DNA of 64,000 nucleotides from Clostridia bacterium (GTDB taxonomy: Bacteria; Bacillota; Clostridia; Oscillospirales; CAG-272). This document shows positions 25,674-33,932 of the stretch, in pieces (the first letter of the stretch is position 1; each line of letters starts with the position of its first letter). Location of the stretch: assembly GCA_017399105.1 (NCBI GenBank), contig JAFQEJ010000055.1, positions 1-64,000 of the forward strand. Direction: 5' to 3'. The notes beneath the pieces were generated by a model that was not told the origin of the DNA, did no database searches, and saw only the letters and a program-made list of their open reading frames with translations. The position numbers were made by a program, and so were the translations under genes.

Positions 25674-25820
25674 TTCCTTTTTTCTCTTTTTTCTTGCAAA
25701 AGAGAAAAAAGGAACCGAAAAAAGAGAAAATGCGCTTCTCAGCACAGGGTGTTTCGAGCTCTGCGGAGCTCGACCAAAGGCTTTGCCTTTGGAAACTACC
25801 AACCTTTTGAAAAAGGTTGG
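25674..25820. repeat. Hairpin string between parB and serS
   Basis: A 17-bp perfect stem, TTCCTTTTTTCTCTTTT with its complement at 25698-25714, then CGAGCT/AGCTCG (25755-25772), CCAAAGGC/GCCTTTGG (25774-25792) and ACCTTTT/AAAAGGT (25802 on). The 365-base gap holds only these and REP copy 4; the first hairpin may terminate parB. Confidence 0.7.
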
Positions 25821-25911
25821 ATCGAAAACTTTATTTTTTACAGCATGCAGCTTATTTTCAGCGTATAGCTGTTCATTTTACACGAATCTAATTTTAAGGA
25901 GTACCACTACC

Positions 25912-27200
25912 ATGCTCGACATTCGATACATCAAAGAAAATCCCGAAGAAGCCATCGCACGTCTGACCCTCAAGGGTAAAGAGGACGCACGCGAAGCTAT
26001 CACCCAAATCCTCGATCTCGACGCCAAGCGCCGCGCGATCATTTCCGAGGTTGAAGTTCTCAAGGCTGAACAGAACAAGGTTTCCAAATCCATTCCCCAG
26101 CTCAAAAAGGAAGGCAAGGACACCGCTCCCGTTTTCGCCGAGATGAAGCAGCTCTCCGACAAGATCAAGGCAATGGACGAGGAAGTAAAGGCTGTTGAAG
26201 CCGACTACACCGACTGCATGCTGGCTCTGCCCAACCTGCCCGACGCCGATCTGAAGCCCGGCGGAAAGGAAAACAACGAGCCCATCCGCTACTTTGGCGA
26301 GCCTCACGTATTTGATTTTGAGCCCAAGCATCACGTTGATCTCTGCACCGATCTCGGTCTGATCGACTATGACCGCGGTACCAAGCTGGCAGGCAGCGGC
26401 TACTGGATTTACAAGGGAATGGGCGCTGTGCTCGAGTGGGCGCTTCTCAACTACTTCGTTGAGTGCCATCTGGCTGACGGCTACGAATTCATCCTTCCCC
26501 CTCACATGCTTGAGTACAAGTGCGGTCTGACAGCCGGTCAGTTCCCCAAGTTTGCTGACGAGGTTTACAAGATCGAGAATCCCACCGATGACAGAATGCA
26601 CTACATGCTTCCCACCGCAGAGGCAGCGCTTGCCAGCCTTTACCGCGACGAGATTCTCGCCGAGGCTGATCTGCCCAAGAAGTTCTTCTCCTACACACCC
26701 TGCTTCCGCCGTGAGGCAGGCTCCTACCGTTCTGACGAGCGCGGCATGGTCCGCGGACACCAGTTCAACAAGGTAGAGATGTTCCAGTTTACCCGCCCCG
26801 AGGATTCGGATGCTGCATTCGAGGAGCTGGTTGTGAAGGCAGAGAACCTGGTGAAGGGTCTCGGCTTCCACTTCCGCACCGTCAAGCTGGCTGCTGAGGA
26901 CTGCTCGGCATCGATGGCGAGAACCTATGACATTGAGATTCAGATCCCCTCGATGAACGGCTACAAGGAAGTTTCTTCGGTATCCAACGCACGCGACTAT
27001 CAGGCTCGCCGCGGTGCCATCCGCTTCAAGAGAGAAGCCACCGGCAAGACCGAATTTGTACACACTCTCAATGGCTCTGGACTGGCAACAAGCCGTATTT
27101 CCCCGCAATGGTTGAGCAGAATCAGCTTGCTGACGGCAGCGTAAAGGTGCCCGAGGTGCTGCAGAAGTATGTCGGCTGCGAGGTTATCAAGAAGGCATAA
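25912..27200 (+). CDS. serS: Serine--tRNA ligase, frameshifted near the 3' end
   Basis: Class II synthetase that charges tRNA-Ser. Start ATG 25912 (AAGGAG upstream) opens with MLDIRYIKENPEEA, a coiled-coil tRNA-binding arm (about 30-105) and a catalytic core with motif 2 CFRREAGSYRSDERGMVRGH. The reading frame stays normal through EFVHTLNGSGLATSR, then continues with an unrelated tail and stops at 27144. Starting at 27096 in the -1 frame, the sequence reads YFPAMVEQNQLADGS and PEVLQKYVGCEVIKKA to a stop at 27198-27200, which is the family's expected C terminus. So one base appears to be missing near 27096. The gene is essential, so an assembly error is likely; a real truncation is possible. 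Confidence 0.9.
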
Positions 27201-27297
27201 GCGATGAGGGAAGCTTCATCCGCCGCCCTTCTCATGTGTGACCGATGAAGCACTCATCAATATCATTTTTGTACTATTTTTAATAAGGAGAACAATC

Positions 27298-27804
27298 ATG
27301 CCGGAATTCCTACAAAGCTACTCCGGAATGACTCTTGAGCTTGTCGTCTGGTCGCTCTTCATCGGCGTTTTAATCGCGTCGGGAATGAGCTTTTACAATA
27401 AATGGATTCTCGGATCCTTCGTGCGCAGGCTGCTGGATGACAGGGCAGAGACGCCGGGCAGCGGTAAGACGCTGGAGGAAGCGGGATTCGGAAAGAATTT
27501 CCTCGTCCGCAGAGCGCTGAGAACCAATCTGACTCTGCGCCGCGTGGTTCATTTCTCGGTGGAGGATGCGCCCGTCGATGCCGACACCGGTGAGCTTCTT
27601 CTGACCAAGGAAAACATTGGCGAGGCGAAATTCTTCGTGCCTGCCGAGAAAAATTTCCGCGCCGACATGATGTACAATCAGAAGCGCAACGATATCCTTC
27701 TGATTCTGCTGTCGCTGCTTGCATTCTTTGTGGCTGCATTCCTGTCGCTGTCGATCATCCCCGATCTGGTGGCGATGCTGTCAGCCTTTGTGTCGTCGCT
27801 CTAA
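27298..27804 (+). CDS. Hypothetical membrane protein, 168 aa
   Basis: One membrane helix near the N terminus (LELVVWSLFIGVLIASGMSF), a soluble middle part with HFSVEDAPVDADTGELLL and a C-terminal hydrophobic hairpin (LLILLSLLAFFVAAFLSLSII). AAGGAG precedes ATG 27298; the frame open to 27238 lacks a site. It lies between serS and the MORN gene in the same direction. No known family recognised. Confidence 0.7.
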   Translation: MPEFLQSYSGMTLELVVWSLFIGVLIASGMSFYNKWILGSFVRRLLDDRAETPGSGKTLEEAGFGKNFLVRRALRTNLTLRRVVHFSVEDAPVDADTGELLLTKENIGEAKFFVPAEKNFRADMMYNQKRNDILLILLSLLAFFVAAFLSLSIIPDLVAMLSAFVSSL

Positions 27805-27845
27805 TTTGTCATTTATGTCCTATTTTTCAAGTTCGGAGTTAAACT

Positions 27846-28739
27846 ATGAACAGTCATAATCATTCGGGCGCCCGTCAGCGTCCCTCAAGCCCGCGTAAAA
27901 AGCGCACAAGCACCGGACGCATCCTGCTGATCACGCTGATTGTGGCAGTCATTGCTGTCATTGTGGTGATGAGCATTATATACATGTCGGGGCTTCGTTC
28001 GGTGCGCTATGAATCGATGGATCTTGGAACCGTCAAGTTTCTCGGTTCGGTTGACAGCATGGGCGAGCCGACAAGGGGAACCATCCGTTTTTCGGACGGC
28101 AGCTCTGCTGAGCTGGACATGGAGTCGCGCACCATCGCCTACAACAACGGCGATTTCTACGAGGGCGAAATTGTCAAGCTGCTCCGCCACGGAAAGGGCC
28201 GCATGACCTATGAATCGGGCAATGTGTATGAGGGCGATTTTGAGAACGATCAGATCAACGGCAAGGGAACCTTCAGCTTTGTCAACGGCGATGTTTATGA
28301 GGGCGACTTCGTGAACGGCGTCAAGGAGGGCATGGGCACCTACACCTGGGCGGACGGATCGGTCTATGTGGGTGAGTTCAAAGCCGACAAAAAGGACGGC
28401 GAGGGCACCTACACCTGGGCAGACGGCTCTTACTACACCGGCGAATATGTCGCCGATTATAAAGAGGGCAAGGGTGTCTATCACTATGCAAACGGCGACG
28501 TTTACGAGGGTGACTTCGTGGGCGACGTGAGAACAGGCAGCGGCACCTACACCTGGGCAAACGGTGAATCCTATACCGGACAGTTTGCAGGCAACAAGCT
28601 CCACGGCGAGGGCACCTATACCTGGCCCAACGGCAGAGTCTATACCGGTTATTTTGAGTCGGGCAAGATTGTCCGCGCCGATGAAAATACGGTGGTAAGC
28701 GAACCCGCCGAGACGACCGCAAATGCATCGGCAGGCTGA
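27846..28739 (+). CDS. Membrane-anchored MORN-repeat protein
   Basis: A 297-residue protein. A basic cytoplasmic tail of about 25 residues precedes one membrane helix (ILLITLIVAVIAVIVVMSII); residues about 90-275 are roughly eight MORN repeats of the YEGDFVNGVKEGMGTYTWADG type. MORN repeats form elongated beta-hairpin solenoids that often bind lipids or partner proteins; the role here is unknown. The repeat domain is probably outside the membrane. A terminator follows directly. Confidence 0.85.
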   Translation: MNSHNHSGARQRPSSPRKKRTSTGRILLITLIVAVIAVIVVMSIIYMSGLRSVRYESMDLGTVKFLGSVDSMGEPTRGTIRFSDGSSAELDMESRTIAYNNGDFYEGEIVKLLRHGKGRMTYESGNVYEGDFENDQINGKGTFSFVNGDVYEGDFVNGVKEGMGTYTWADGSVYVGEFKADKKDGEGTYTWADGSYYTGEYVADYKEGKGVYHYANGDVYEGDFVGDVRTGSGTYTWANGESYTGQFAGNKLHGEGTYTWPNGRVYTGYFESGKIVRADENTVVSEPAETTANASAG

Positions 28740-28755
28740 AATGAATAGCATCATT

Positions 28756-28788
28756 TACCGTTCGGGTCATGGCTCGGACGGTATTTTT
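28756..28788 (+). terminator. Terminator of the MORN gene
   Basis: TACCGTTCG (28756-28764) pairs with CGGACGGTA (28775-28783, including a G-T pair), followed by TTTTTG. Confidence 0.75.
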
Positions 28789-28869
28789 GTTTGATCTTTC
28801 CTCAAAATCTCTTTTTCCCCTTGTCATTTTCCCCGAATCGTGCTATCATATATACTGGAGGGTAATGCC

Positions 28870-29397
28870 ATGACACTTGATCCAAACCTGACCTGCTGTT
28901 TTTCGGGGCACCGCACCATGCCCGAGATTGATAATATTGAGACGTTCGGCGAAAAGCTGACCGATATCCTGCGCGATTATTATGCCGAGGGAGTACGCCA
29001 CTTTATATGCGGCGGCGCTGTCGGCTTTGATATGGTTGCGGCAACCGCTGTAGTCAATCTCAAGCGCAGACTGCCCGATATCTGTCTCACCATCGCCATC
29101 CCCTGCAGAAATCACGATGCCAAGTGGTCGATGGCAGACAGGGAGCGATTTGCCCGCATCCTTGAGCGTGCCGATGTGGTGCGTTATATTTCGGCGGCAT
29201 ATCACCCCGGCTGTATGCATGAGCGCAACCGATTCATGGTGGACAACAGCCGCTATCTGATCTGTTATCTCGGCAGGGACAGCGGCGGCACCTATTATAC
29301 CTACAGCTACGCAAAAAAGAAGGAGCTCAGCATCCTGAATATCTATCCCTTCAGCTACAGGGGATCCCACGGACTGCTTTCTAAAGGAGAATTATAA
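28870..29397 (+). CDS. SLOG family (DUF1273-like) protein
   Basis: A 175-residue Rossmann-like protein of the SLOG superfamily, thought to sense or bind nucleotides. The hallmarks are the N-terminal CFSGHR and the glycine motif ICGGAVGFDMVAA; the second half has ERADVVRYIS and MVDNSRYLICYL, typical of clostridial members. GGAGGG precedes ATG 28870. Its stop overlaps the start of the kinase gene by one base. The ligand is unknown. Confidence 0.8.
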   Translation: MTLDPNLTCCFSGHRTMPEIDNIETFGEKLTDILRDYYAEGVRHFICGGAVGFDMVAATAVVNLKRRLPDICLTIAIPCRNHDAKWSMADRERFARILERADVVRYISAAYHPGCMHERNRFMVDNSRYLICYLGRDSGGTYYTYSYAKKKELSILNIYPFSYRGSHGLLSKGEL

Positions 29398-30338
29398 TGA
29401 AATTAACCACAATCACCCTGAATCCCGCCCTCGACCGCACCATGTACTTTGATTCAGCCTTCCTTGCGGGTGAGCTGAACCGCGCATCCTCTTCCATGCT
29501 GTCGCTTGGCGGCAAGGGCATCAATGTCTCGCGCGTCGCAAAGCTCATGGGGCATGACACCGAGTGCATCTCCTTCTGCGGCGGTCGGAACGGCGAGATC
29601 ATGCGCGCCATGCTTGCCGAAGAAGGCATCCCCGCACGATTGTTTTCCACAGCCTGTGAATCGAGAATGAATCTGAAGATGATCGATAAAAACGGCGGCT
29701 GTACCGAGGCAAATGAGCGCGGCGGCCCTGTTACCGAAAGCGAAATGAAGGCGCTGACCGATCGACTTTTCGACAGCTTTTCCACAGACTGTGCACAGGT
29801 TTTTGCCCTTGGGGGAAGTATTCCACAGGGTGTGGAAAAGTCTGTGTATAAATTGCTGACAACCCTGTTGAAAAGTCGCGGTGCATATGTGATACTCGAC
29901 TGTGACGGCGAGGCATTGAAGCATGGACTTGAAGGGGCTCCCCACCTGATCAAACCGAATCTTTTCGAGCTTTCCCTGCTGGTGGGAAGAGAGTTATCCA
30001 CAACCGGAGATGCTGTGGAAAATGCCTCCCGCATCTATGGGGAAACAGGCACGTCTGTGCTGTGTACACTCGGTGGAAAAGGCGCACTTCTTGCCTGTGA
30101 GCGGGGTGTTTGCACAGTCACTTCTCCACAGGTTCCCCTGCGCGGCTTTACGGGAGCCGGCGACACCTTCCTTGCCTCCTTTGTCTGCGCCACCGCGGAA
30201 GGAAAGAGCATCGAGGACGCGCTTGCCTTTGCTTCCTCCACCGCCGCGGTGAAGGTGACTCTCCCCGGAACCGAGCTGCCCGAACGTGAGATGATGGGGA
30301 AATATCTCGGCGAGATCGAGACAAAATGGGTGAGATAA
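29397..30338 (+). CDS. PfkB-type 1-phosphofructokinase
   Basis: Ribokinase-fold sugar-phosphate kinase (313 aa), most like 1-phosphofructokinase or tagatose-6-phosphate kinase: N terminus ITLNPALDRTMYFD, LGGKGINVSRVAKLMG and the catalytic-base anion-hole motif GFTGAGDTFLASF. It probably phosphorylates fructose 1-phosphate to the 1,6-bisphosphate, though no PTS fructose gene is adjacent, so the substrate is uncertain. Translation is coupled to the SLOG gene. The coding sequence contains an unusual density of DnaA-box-like 9-mers. Confidence 0.85.
   Translation: MKLTTITLNPALDRTMYFDSAFLAGELNRASSSMLSLGGKGINVSRVAKLMGHDTECISFCGGRNGEIMRAMLAEEGIPARLFSTACESRMNLKMIDKNGGCTEANERGGPVTESEMKALTDRLFDSFSTDCAQVFALGGSIPQGVEKSVYKLLTTLLKSRGAYVILDCDGEALKHGLEGAPHLIKPNLFELSLLVGRELSTTGDAVENASRIYGETGTSVLCTLGGKGALLACERGVCTVTSPQVPLRGFTGAGDTFLASFVCATAEGKSIEDALAFASSTAAVKVTLPGTELPEREMMGKYLGEIETKWVR
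29643..30130. promoter_or_regulatory. Cluster of DnaA-box-like sequences inside the kinase gene
   Basis: TTTTCCACA at 29643, 29778, 29831 (minus) and 30014 (minus); TATTCCACA at 29819; the perfect box TTATCCACA at 29994-30002; TTCTCCACA at 30122. Seven in 490 bp, on both strands. Confidence 0.5.
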
Positions 30339-30442
30339 AGGAACCTCAGGTTTCTGTCGATTCTCCCCTGCCGATTGAATAAAAATTGCTGATTTAAACT
30401 GCATACGATATCCATGACAACAACCAACGAAAGGACACACCA

Positions 30443-31675
30443 ATGAACACAACAAAATCCGAACTTGAAGCCCTTCTTGCGCCCTACGGTCAGACACAGC
30501 TTCTGCGCTTCTGGGACACCCTCGATGATGCGGGGCGCGAAAAGCTGGCGGGACAGATCAAAAATATCGACTTTTCTCTTCTGAAGCTGCTGGAAAAGGA
30601 AAATCACGCGGTGGAAAAGGGCGAGCTTGCTCCCCTCGGCTGCATGACGCTGGCTGAGATTGCCAAACAGCGCGATGTCTGCGAAGAAAAGGGCATCGAA
30701 ATGATCAGACAGGGAAAGGCTGCGGCTGTACTTCTTGCCGGCGGACAGGGAACAAGACTGGGCTCGGACGGCCCCAAGGGCACATACAACATCGGTCTGA
30801 CAAGGGATGTTTTTATCTTCCAGCGTCTGATTGAAAATCTGATGGATGTGACAACCAAAGCAGGCGCATGGATTCCGCTGCTGATTATGACCAGCGACAA
30901 GAATCACGAGGAGACGGTGCGCTTCCTCACCGAAAAAAAGTTCTTCGGCTACAATCCCGACTATGTGATCTTCTTCATGCAGTCGATGGCTCCCTCGGTG
31001 GATTATAACGGCAAGATTCTGCTCGAAGCACCCGATTCGATCTCGCTCTCTCCCAACGGCAACGGCGGCTGGTTTGCATCCATTCAGCGCGCCGAACTGC
31101 TTCCCAAGCTGAAGGAGATGGGCGTAGAATATTTCAACGTTTTCGCGGTAGACAATGTGCTCCAGCGTATCTGCGATCCCTGCTTCCTCGGTGCCACCGA
31201 GCTTGGCGGTTATGACGGAGCGGCAAAGGTGGTTCGCAAGAACGCACCCGATGAGCGAATCGGCGTACTCTGTCTCGAGGACGGCATGCCCAGCATTGTG
31301 GAATACTACGAGATGACCGAGGAGATGACCACACTCCGCGACAAAGACGGCGAGCTTGCCTATGCATTCGGTGTGATTCTCAACTATCTCTTCCGTGTTG
31401 ATCATCTGGAGGAGATTTCCTCAAGCAAGCTTCCCACACATATTGTGGAAAAGAAGATTCCCTATGTGGATAACGACGGAACTCTGATCAAGCCCGACTC
31501 CCCCAACGGCTACAAGTTCGAGACGCTGATTCTCGACATGGTGCATCTGATGAACTCCTGTCTCTCCTATGAGATTGTGCGCGAGCATGAATTTGCGCCC
31601 ATCAAGAACAAAACCGGCATCGATTCGGTTGAAAGCGCAAGAGAGCTGCTGAAGGGCGAAGGATATACGCTGTAA
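30443..31675 (+). CDS. UDPGP-type UTP--sugar-1-phosphate uridylyltransferase
   Basis: Nucleotidyltransferase of the eukaryote-like UDPGP/UAP1 family (410 aa), probably making UDP-GlcNAc, UDP-GalNAc or UDP-glucose from UTP and the sugar 1-phosphate. The uridine-binding loop is LLAGGQGTRLGSDGPKG at about residue 97; LPTHIVEKKIPYVD and NGYKFETLILD match the sugar-binding half of the family. The exact sugar cannot be read from sequence. Starts 104 bases after the kinase gene; a strong terminator follows. Confidence 0.85.
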   Translation: MNTTKSELEALLAPYGQTQLLRFWDTLDDAGREKLAGQIKNIDFSLLKLLEKENHAVEKGELAPLGCMTLAEIAKQRDVCEEKGIEMIRQGKAAAVLLAGGQGTRLGSDGPKGTYNIGLTRDVFIFQRLIENLMDVTTKAGAWIPLLIMTSDKNHEETVRFLTEKKFFGYNPDYVIFFMQSMAPSVDYNGKILLEAPDSISLSPNGNGGWFASIQRAELLPKLKEMGVEYFNVFAVDNVLQRICDPCFLGATELGGYDGAAKVVRKNAPDERIGVLCLEDGMPSIVEYYEMTEEMTTLRDKDGELAYAFGVILNYLFRVDHLEEISSSKLPTHIVEKKIPYVDNDGTLIKPDSPNGYKFETLILDMVHLMNSCLSYEIVREHEFAPIKNKTGIDSVESARELLKGEGYTL

Positions 31676-31679
31676 TGTT

Positions 31680-31714
31680 AAAAAGCGAACGATGAAGATG
31701 TCGTTCGCTTTTTT
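31680..31714 (+). terminator. Terminator of the uridylyltransferase gene
   Basis: AAAAAGCGAACGA pairs with TCGTTCGCTTTTTT around an 8-base loop, ending in a T-run. Confidence 0.9.
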
Positions 31715-31730
31715 GATTTGGTATAATTTA

Positions 31731-31739
31731 TGGTATAAT
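31731..31739 (+). promoter_or_regulatory. Extended -10 promoter of the ECF sigma gene
   Basis: TGGTATAAT (extended -10, TGnTATAAT), about 95 bases before the start; a TTGATT at 31713 lies at short (15-base) spacing. Confidence 0.5.
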
Positions 31740-31833
31740 CGTATTAAAAATATTTGTTTTACCTTGAACCTTTTAATATCAATAAACAACATAATATGTG
31801 AAACCGGTTTTAATAACACGACAGGAGGAACAT

Positions 31834-33120
31834 ATGGAACAAGAAGCATCTTTTGAAGCATTGCTGAAAAAGCATCGTGTTGTTGTAGAGCGATATATTA
31901 ATTTTAGGTTGCCAAGCATCTTTGATGCCGATGATGTGATTCAGGAAACATACTATGCAGCTTATATTGGTTACGAAAAACTTCGAAATAAAGAATTATT
32001 CAAGCCTTGGATATTATCTATTGCACGAAATCAATGTAATTTATGGTTTCGTAAAAAATACGGTAACGAGTTGATTTTATTAGATGCAATCCCGGATATA
32101 GCTGACACCGATACAACAGAAGATGATACCGCGTATCAGGTTTTGAATTTGTTACCCAAAGATTCTGCGGAACTGTTAATGCTAACGATGCAAGGATATA
32201 AGCAAAGTGATATTGCGAAACGCTTGAATATTCCGATAGGCACTGTAAAGAGTCGCTTGCATTACGCGCGAAAACGATTTCGTTCTATGTGTACCCCGGA
32301 ACAGATTTTGATGTTTGAGAAAGGAAGAAAGATTATGACAAAGAAAGATTATACCTGCGGCTTTCCCGAGATCATGCCTACTCTCATTCTTAAGGAAAGC
32401 TCTCATCCATTTTTCGAAGTAAAATGTGCAGACGAATCCTTTATTGTACCGATTGTTGGAAATAAAAATTCGGAAGGAACATATCGTCGTAATAAGCTTG
32501 CATTAGTGTCTACTTGCTATGTTCCCAAAGCAGCTATGATACATGAGGTTGCAGGTGTTAAAATTCGCAGAGATACCTACAATATAAGGGCTGGAAAACT
32601 TTATAAAAATGAAAAAATCTGGTTCTCACAGCTTACCGATGAATACATTCGTGATCTTGCGACAATTGATTGTGATTGCGACGAAGATGATGATTTTCCT
32701 ACGTCGATATACACTTTTCTGGAAGAAGATTATGATGTAATTGTCAACGGAAACGACCGGATTCATGGCAGACCTTTGCTTATCAAAGAGAATCCTCCCA
32801 GAATTGTTGATGATAAAATTTATATTGACGAATATAATATCCGATACACAATGGGTACATTTGATGTTACAATAGGTGAAAGAACGTTTGAGACGATCAA
32901 ATTTATCCGCGTCCAAAATAACAACAATATCACTGAAAATTACGTTGATGCAAAGGGCAGACTTGTTTTAATGCGTTGGTATGAATCGGTTGATTGCATC
33001 AGACAAACCGAATGGTACACCGATGACTTCAAGGAACACATTGCCAACAATCCTAAATTGATTGTCAATGATATTGAATACCGTTTGGTTGAAACCCGTA
33101 TCAGCGAATATGCACTCTAA
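31834..33120 (+). CDS. ECF-like sigma-70 factor with long C-terminal domain
   Basis: A 428-residue protein. Residues 1-165 are a sigma-70-family factor: region 2 (DADDVIQETYYAAYIGYEKL, FKPWILSIARNQCNLWFR) and region 4 (MQGYKQSDIAKRLNIPIGTV plus KSRLHYARKRFR). Residues about 170-428 form an extra domain of unknown family with several beta-like segments and an acidic CDCDEDDDFP stretch. ECF factors normally end after region 4 and are held by an anti-sigma; no anti-sigma gene is adjacent, so the extension may be self-regulatory (inference). AGGAGGAA precedes ATG 31834. It is much more AT-rich than its neighbours, indicating acquisition. Confidence 0.8.
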   Translation: MEQEASFEALLKKHRVVVERYINFRLPSIFDADDVIQETYYAAYIGYEKLRNKELFKPWILSIARNQCNLWFRKKYGNELILLDAIPDIADTDTTEDDTAYQVLNLLPKDSAELLMLTMQGYKQSDIAKRLNIPIGTVKSRLHYARKRFRSMCTPEQILMFEKGRKIMTKKDYTCGFPEIMPTLILKESSHPFFEVKCADESFIVPIVGNKNSEGTYRRNKLALVSTCYVPKAAMIHEVAGVKIRRDTYNIRAGKLYKNEKIWFSQLTDEYIRDLATIDCDCDEDDDFPTSIYTFLEEDYDVIVNGNDRIHGRPLLIKENPPRIVDDKIYIDEYNIRYTMGTFDVTIGERTFETIKFIRVQNNNNITENYVDAKGRLVLMRWYESVDCIRQTEWYTDDFKEHIANNPKLIVNDIEYRLVETRISEYAL

Positions 33121-33126
33121 TCCTCC

Positions 33127-33148
33127 CCCCGCCTCGCGCGGGGTTTTT
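33127..33148 (+). terminator. Terminator of the sigma gene
   Basis: CCCCGC (33127-33132) and GCGGGG (33138-33143) followed by TTTTT, just after the stop. Confidence 0.85.
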
Positions 33149-33169
33149 CTTTGATTTCTGCATATGAAA

Positions 33170-33238
33170 AAAGGGCTGTCGCATTTGCAATGCGTCAGCC
33201 CATGGATATTTGATTTTGCCGCTAAATTTTGTACGCCA
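33170..33238. repeat. Degenerate palindrome-cluster copy 3
   Basis: GGGCTGTCGCATTTGCAATGCG..., then GGATATTTGATTTTGCCG and TTTTGTACGCCA match the 4706-4864 element in the same orientation, with the middle hairpins lost. It lies between the convergent sigma and jag genes. Confidence 0.65.
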
Positions 33239-33266
33239 TCAAAACTCAGCTTCTGTTTCATCCATC

Positions 33267-33902
33267 TCAGTTGTCGAGATAAATCACAATTTTGCGGTTG
33301 TTTTCCGCACCGATCGAATTGGTGGTCACACCTGCAATTCCCTGAATTTCGGAGTGAATGATCCGTCTTTCATAGGGATTCATCGGCTCAAGCGCAATGC
33401 TTCTGCCGTACTTCTTGACCCGAGCTGCCATTCTGCGTGCCAGCGCGCGGAGAGTCTCCTCTCTCTTCGCTCTGTAATCACCGATGTCAACCGTGATCTT
33501 GGTGTAATCATCCTCATTCTCGCGCTCGCTCTTCTTGTTTGCCGCAAGGCTTGCAAGATACTGCAGAGAATCGAGGGTGTCACCGTGGTGACCGATGAGA
33601 ATGCCCGCATCATCACCGTTGATCTTGATGGTAGCCGCACCGTCGCTCTCTTCAAGCTCGGCATCGGCATCAAGATCCATGTCGTCAAGCAGTGTGCATA
33701 CAAAATTATAGGCGACCTCGGCAGGCGAAGGCGTGTAGCGTACAATCACCTTTGCCATAACCTCACCGAGTCCGAGAAAGCCTTTCTTCGGCGCGGTCAG
33801 AACCTCATATTCGACCTTGCTTACGTCAACGCCAAGCTCGAGCGCTCCTGCTTCAACAGCAGCCTCAACGCTCTTGCCCTGCGCCGTAACTTCCATTTTC
33901 AT
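33267..33902 (-). CDS. jag: RNA-binding protein Jag/KhpB
   Basis: A 211-residue RNA-binding protein linked to cell-wall growth and division. Jag_N domain at the start (APKKGFLGLG), a KH domain (GILIGHHGDTLDSLQYLA) and a C-terminal R3H domain (ALEPMNPYERRIIHSEIQG). ATG 33902 is preferred; a GTG three codons earlier overlaps the AAAGGTG site. Normal gene after yidC in Firmicutes; the usual next gene, mnmE, is missing here. Confidence 0.9.
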   Translation of the reverse strand: MKMEVTAQGKSVEAAVEAGALELGVDVSKVEYEVLTAPKKGFLGLGEVMAKVIVRYTPSPAEVAYNFVCTLLDDMDLDADAELEESDGAATIKINGDDAGILIGHHGDTLDSLQYLASLAANKKSERENEDDYTKITVDIGDYRAKREETLRALARRMAARVKKYGRSIALEPMNPYERRIIHSEIQGIAGVTTNSIGAENNRKIVIYLDN

Positions 33903-33932
33903 AAATCTCACCTTTGTGAATTTTCGGTTATT

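Noticed and set aside
25547..25911. Small protein or T-box between parB and serS
   Set aside because: The open frame continuous with serS translates hairpin repeats, and no T-box core is present.
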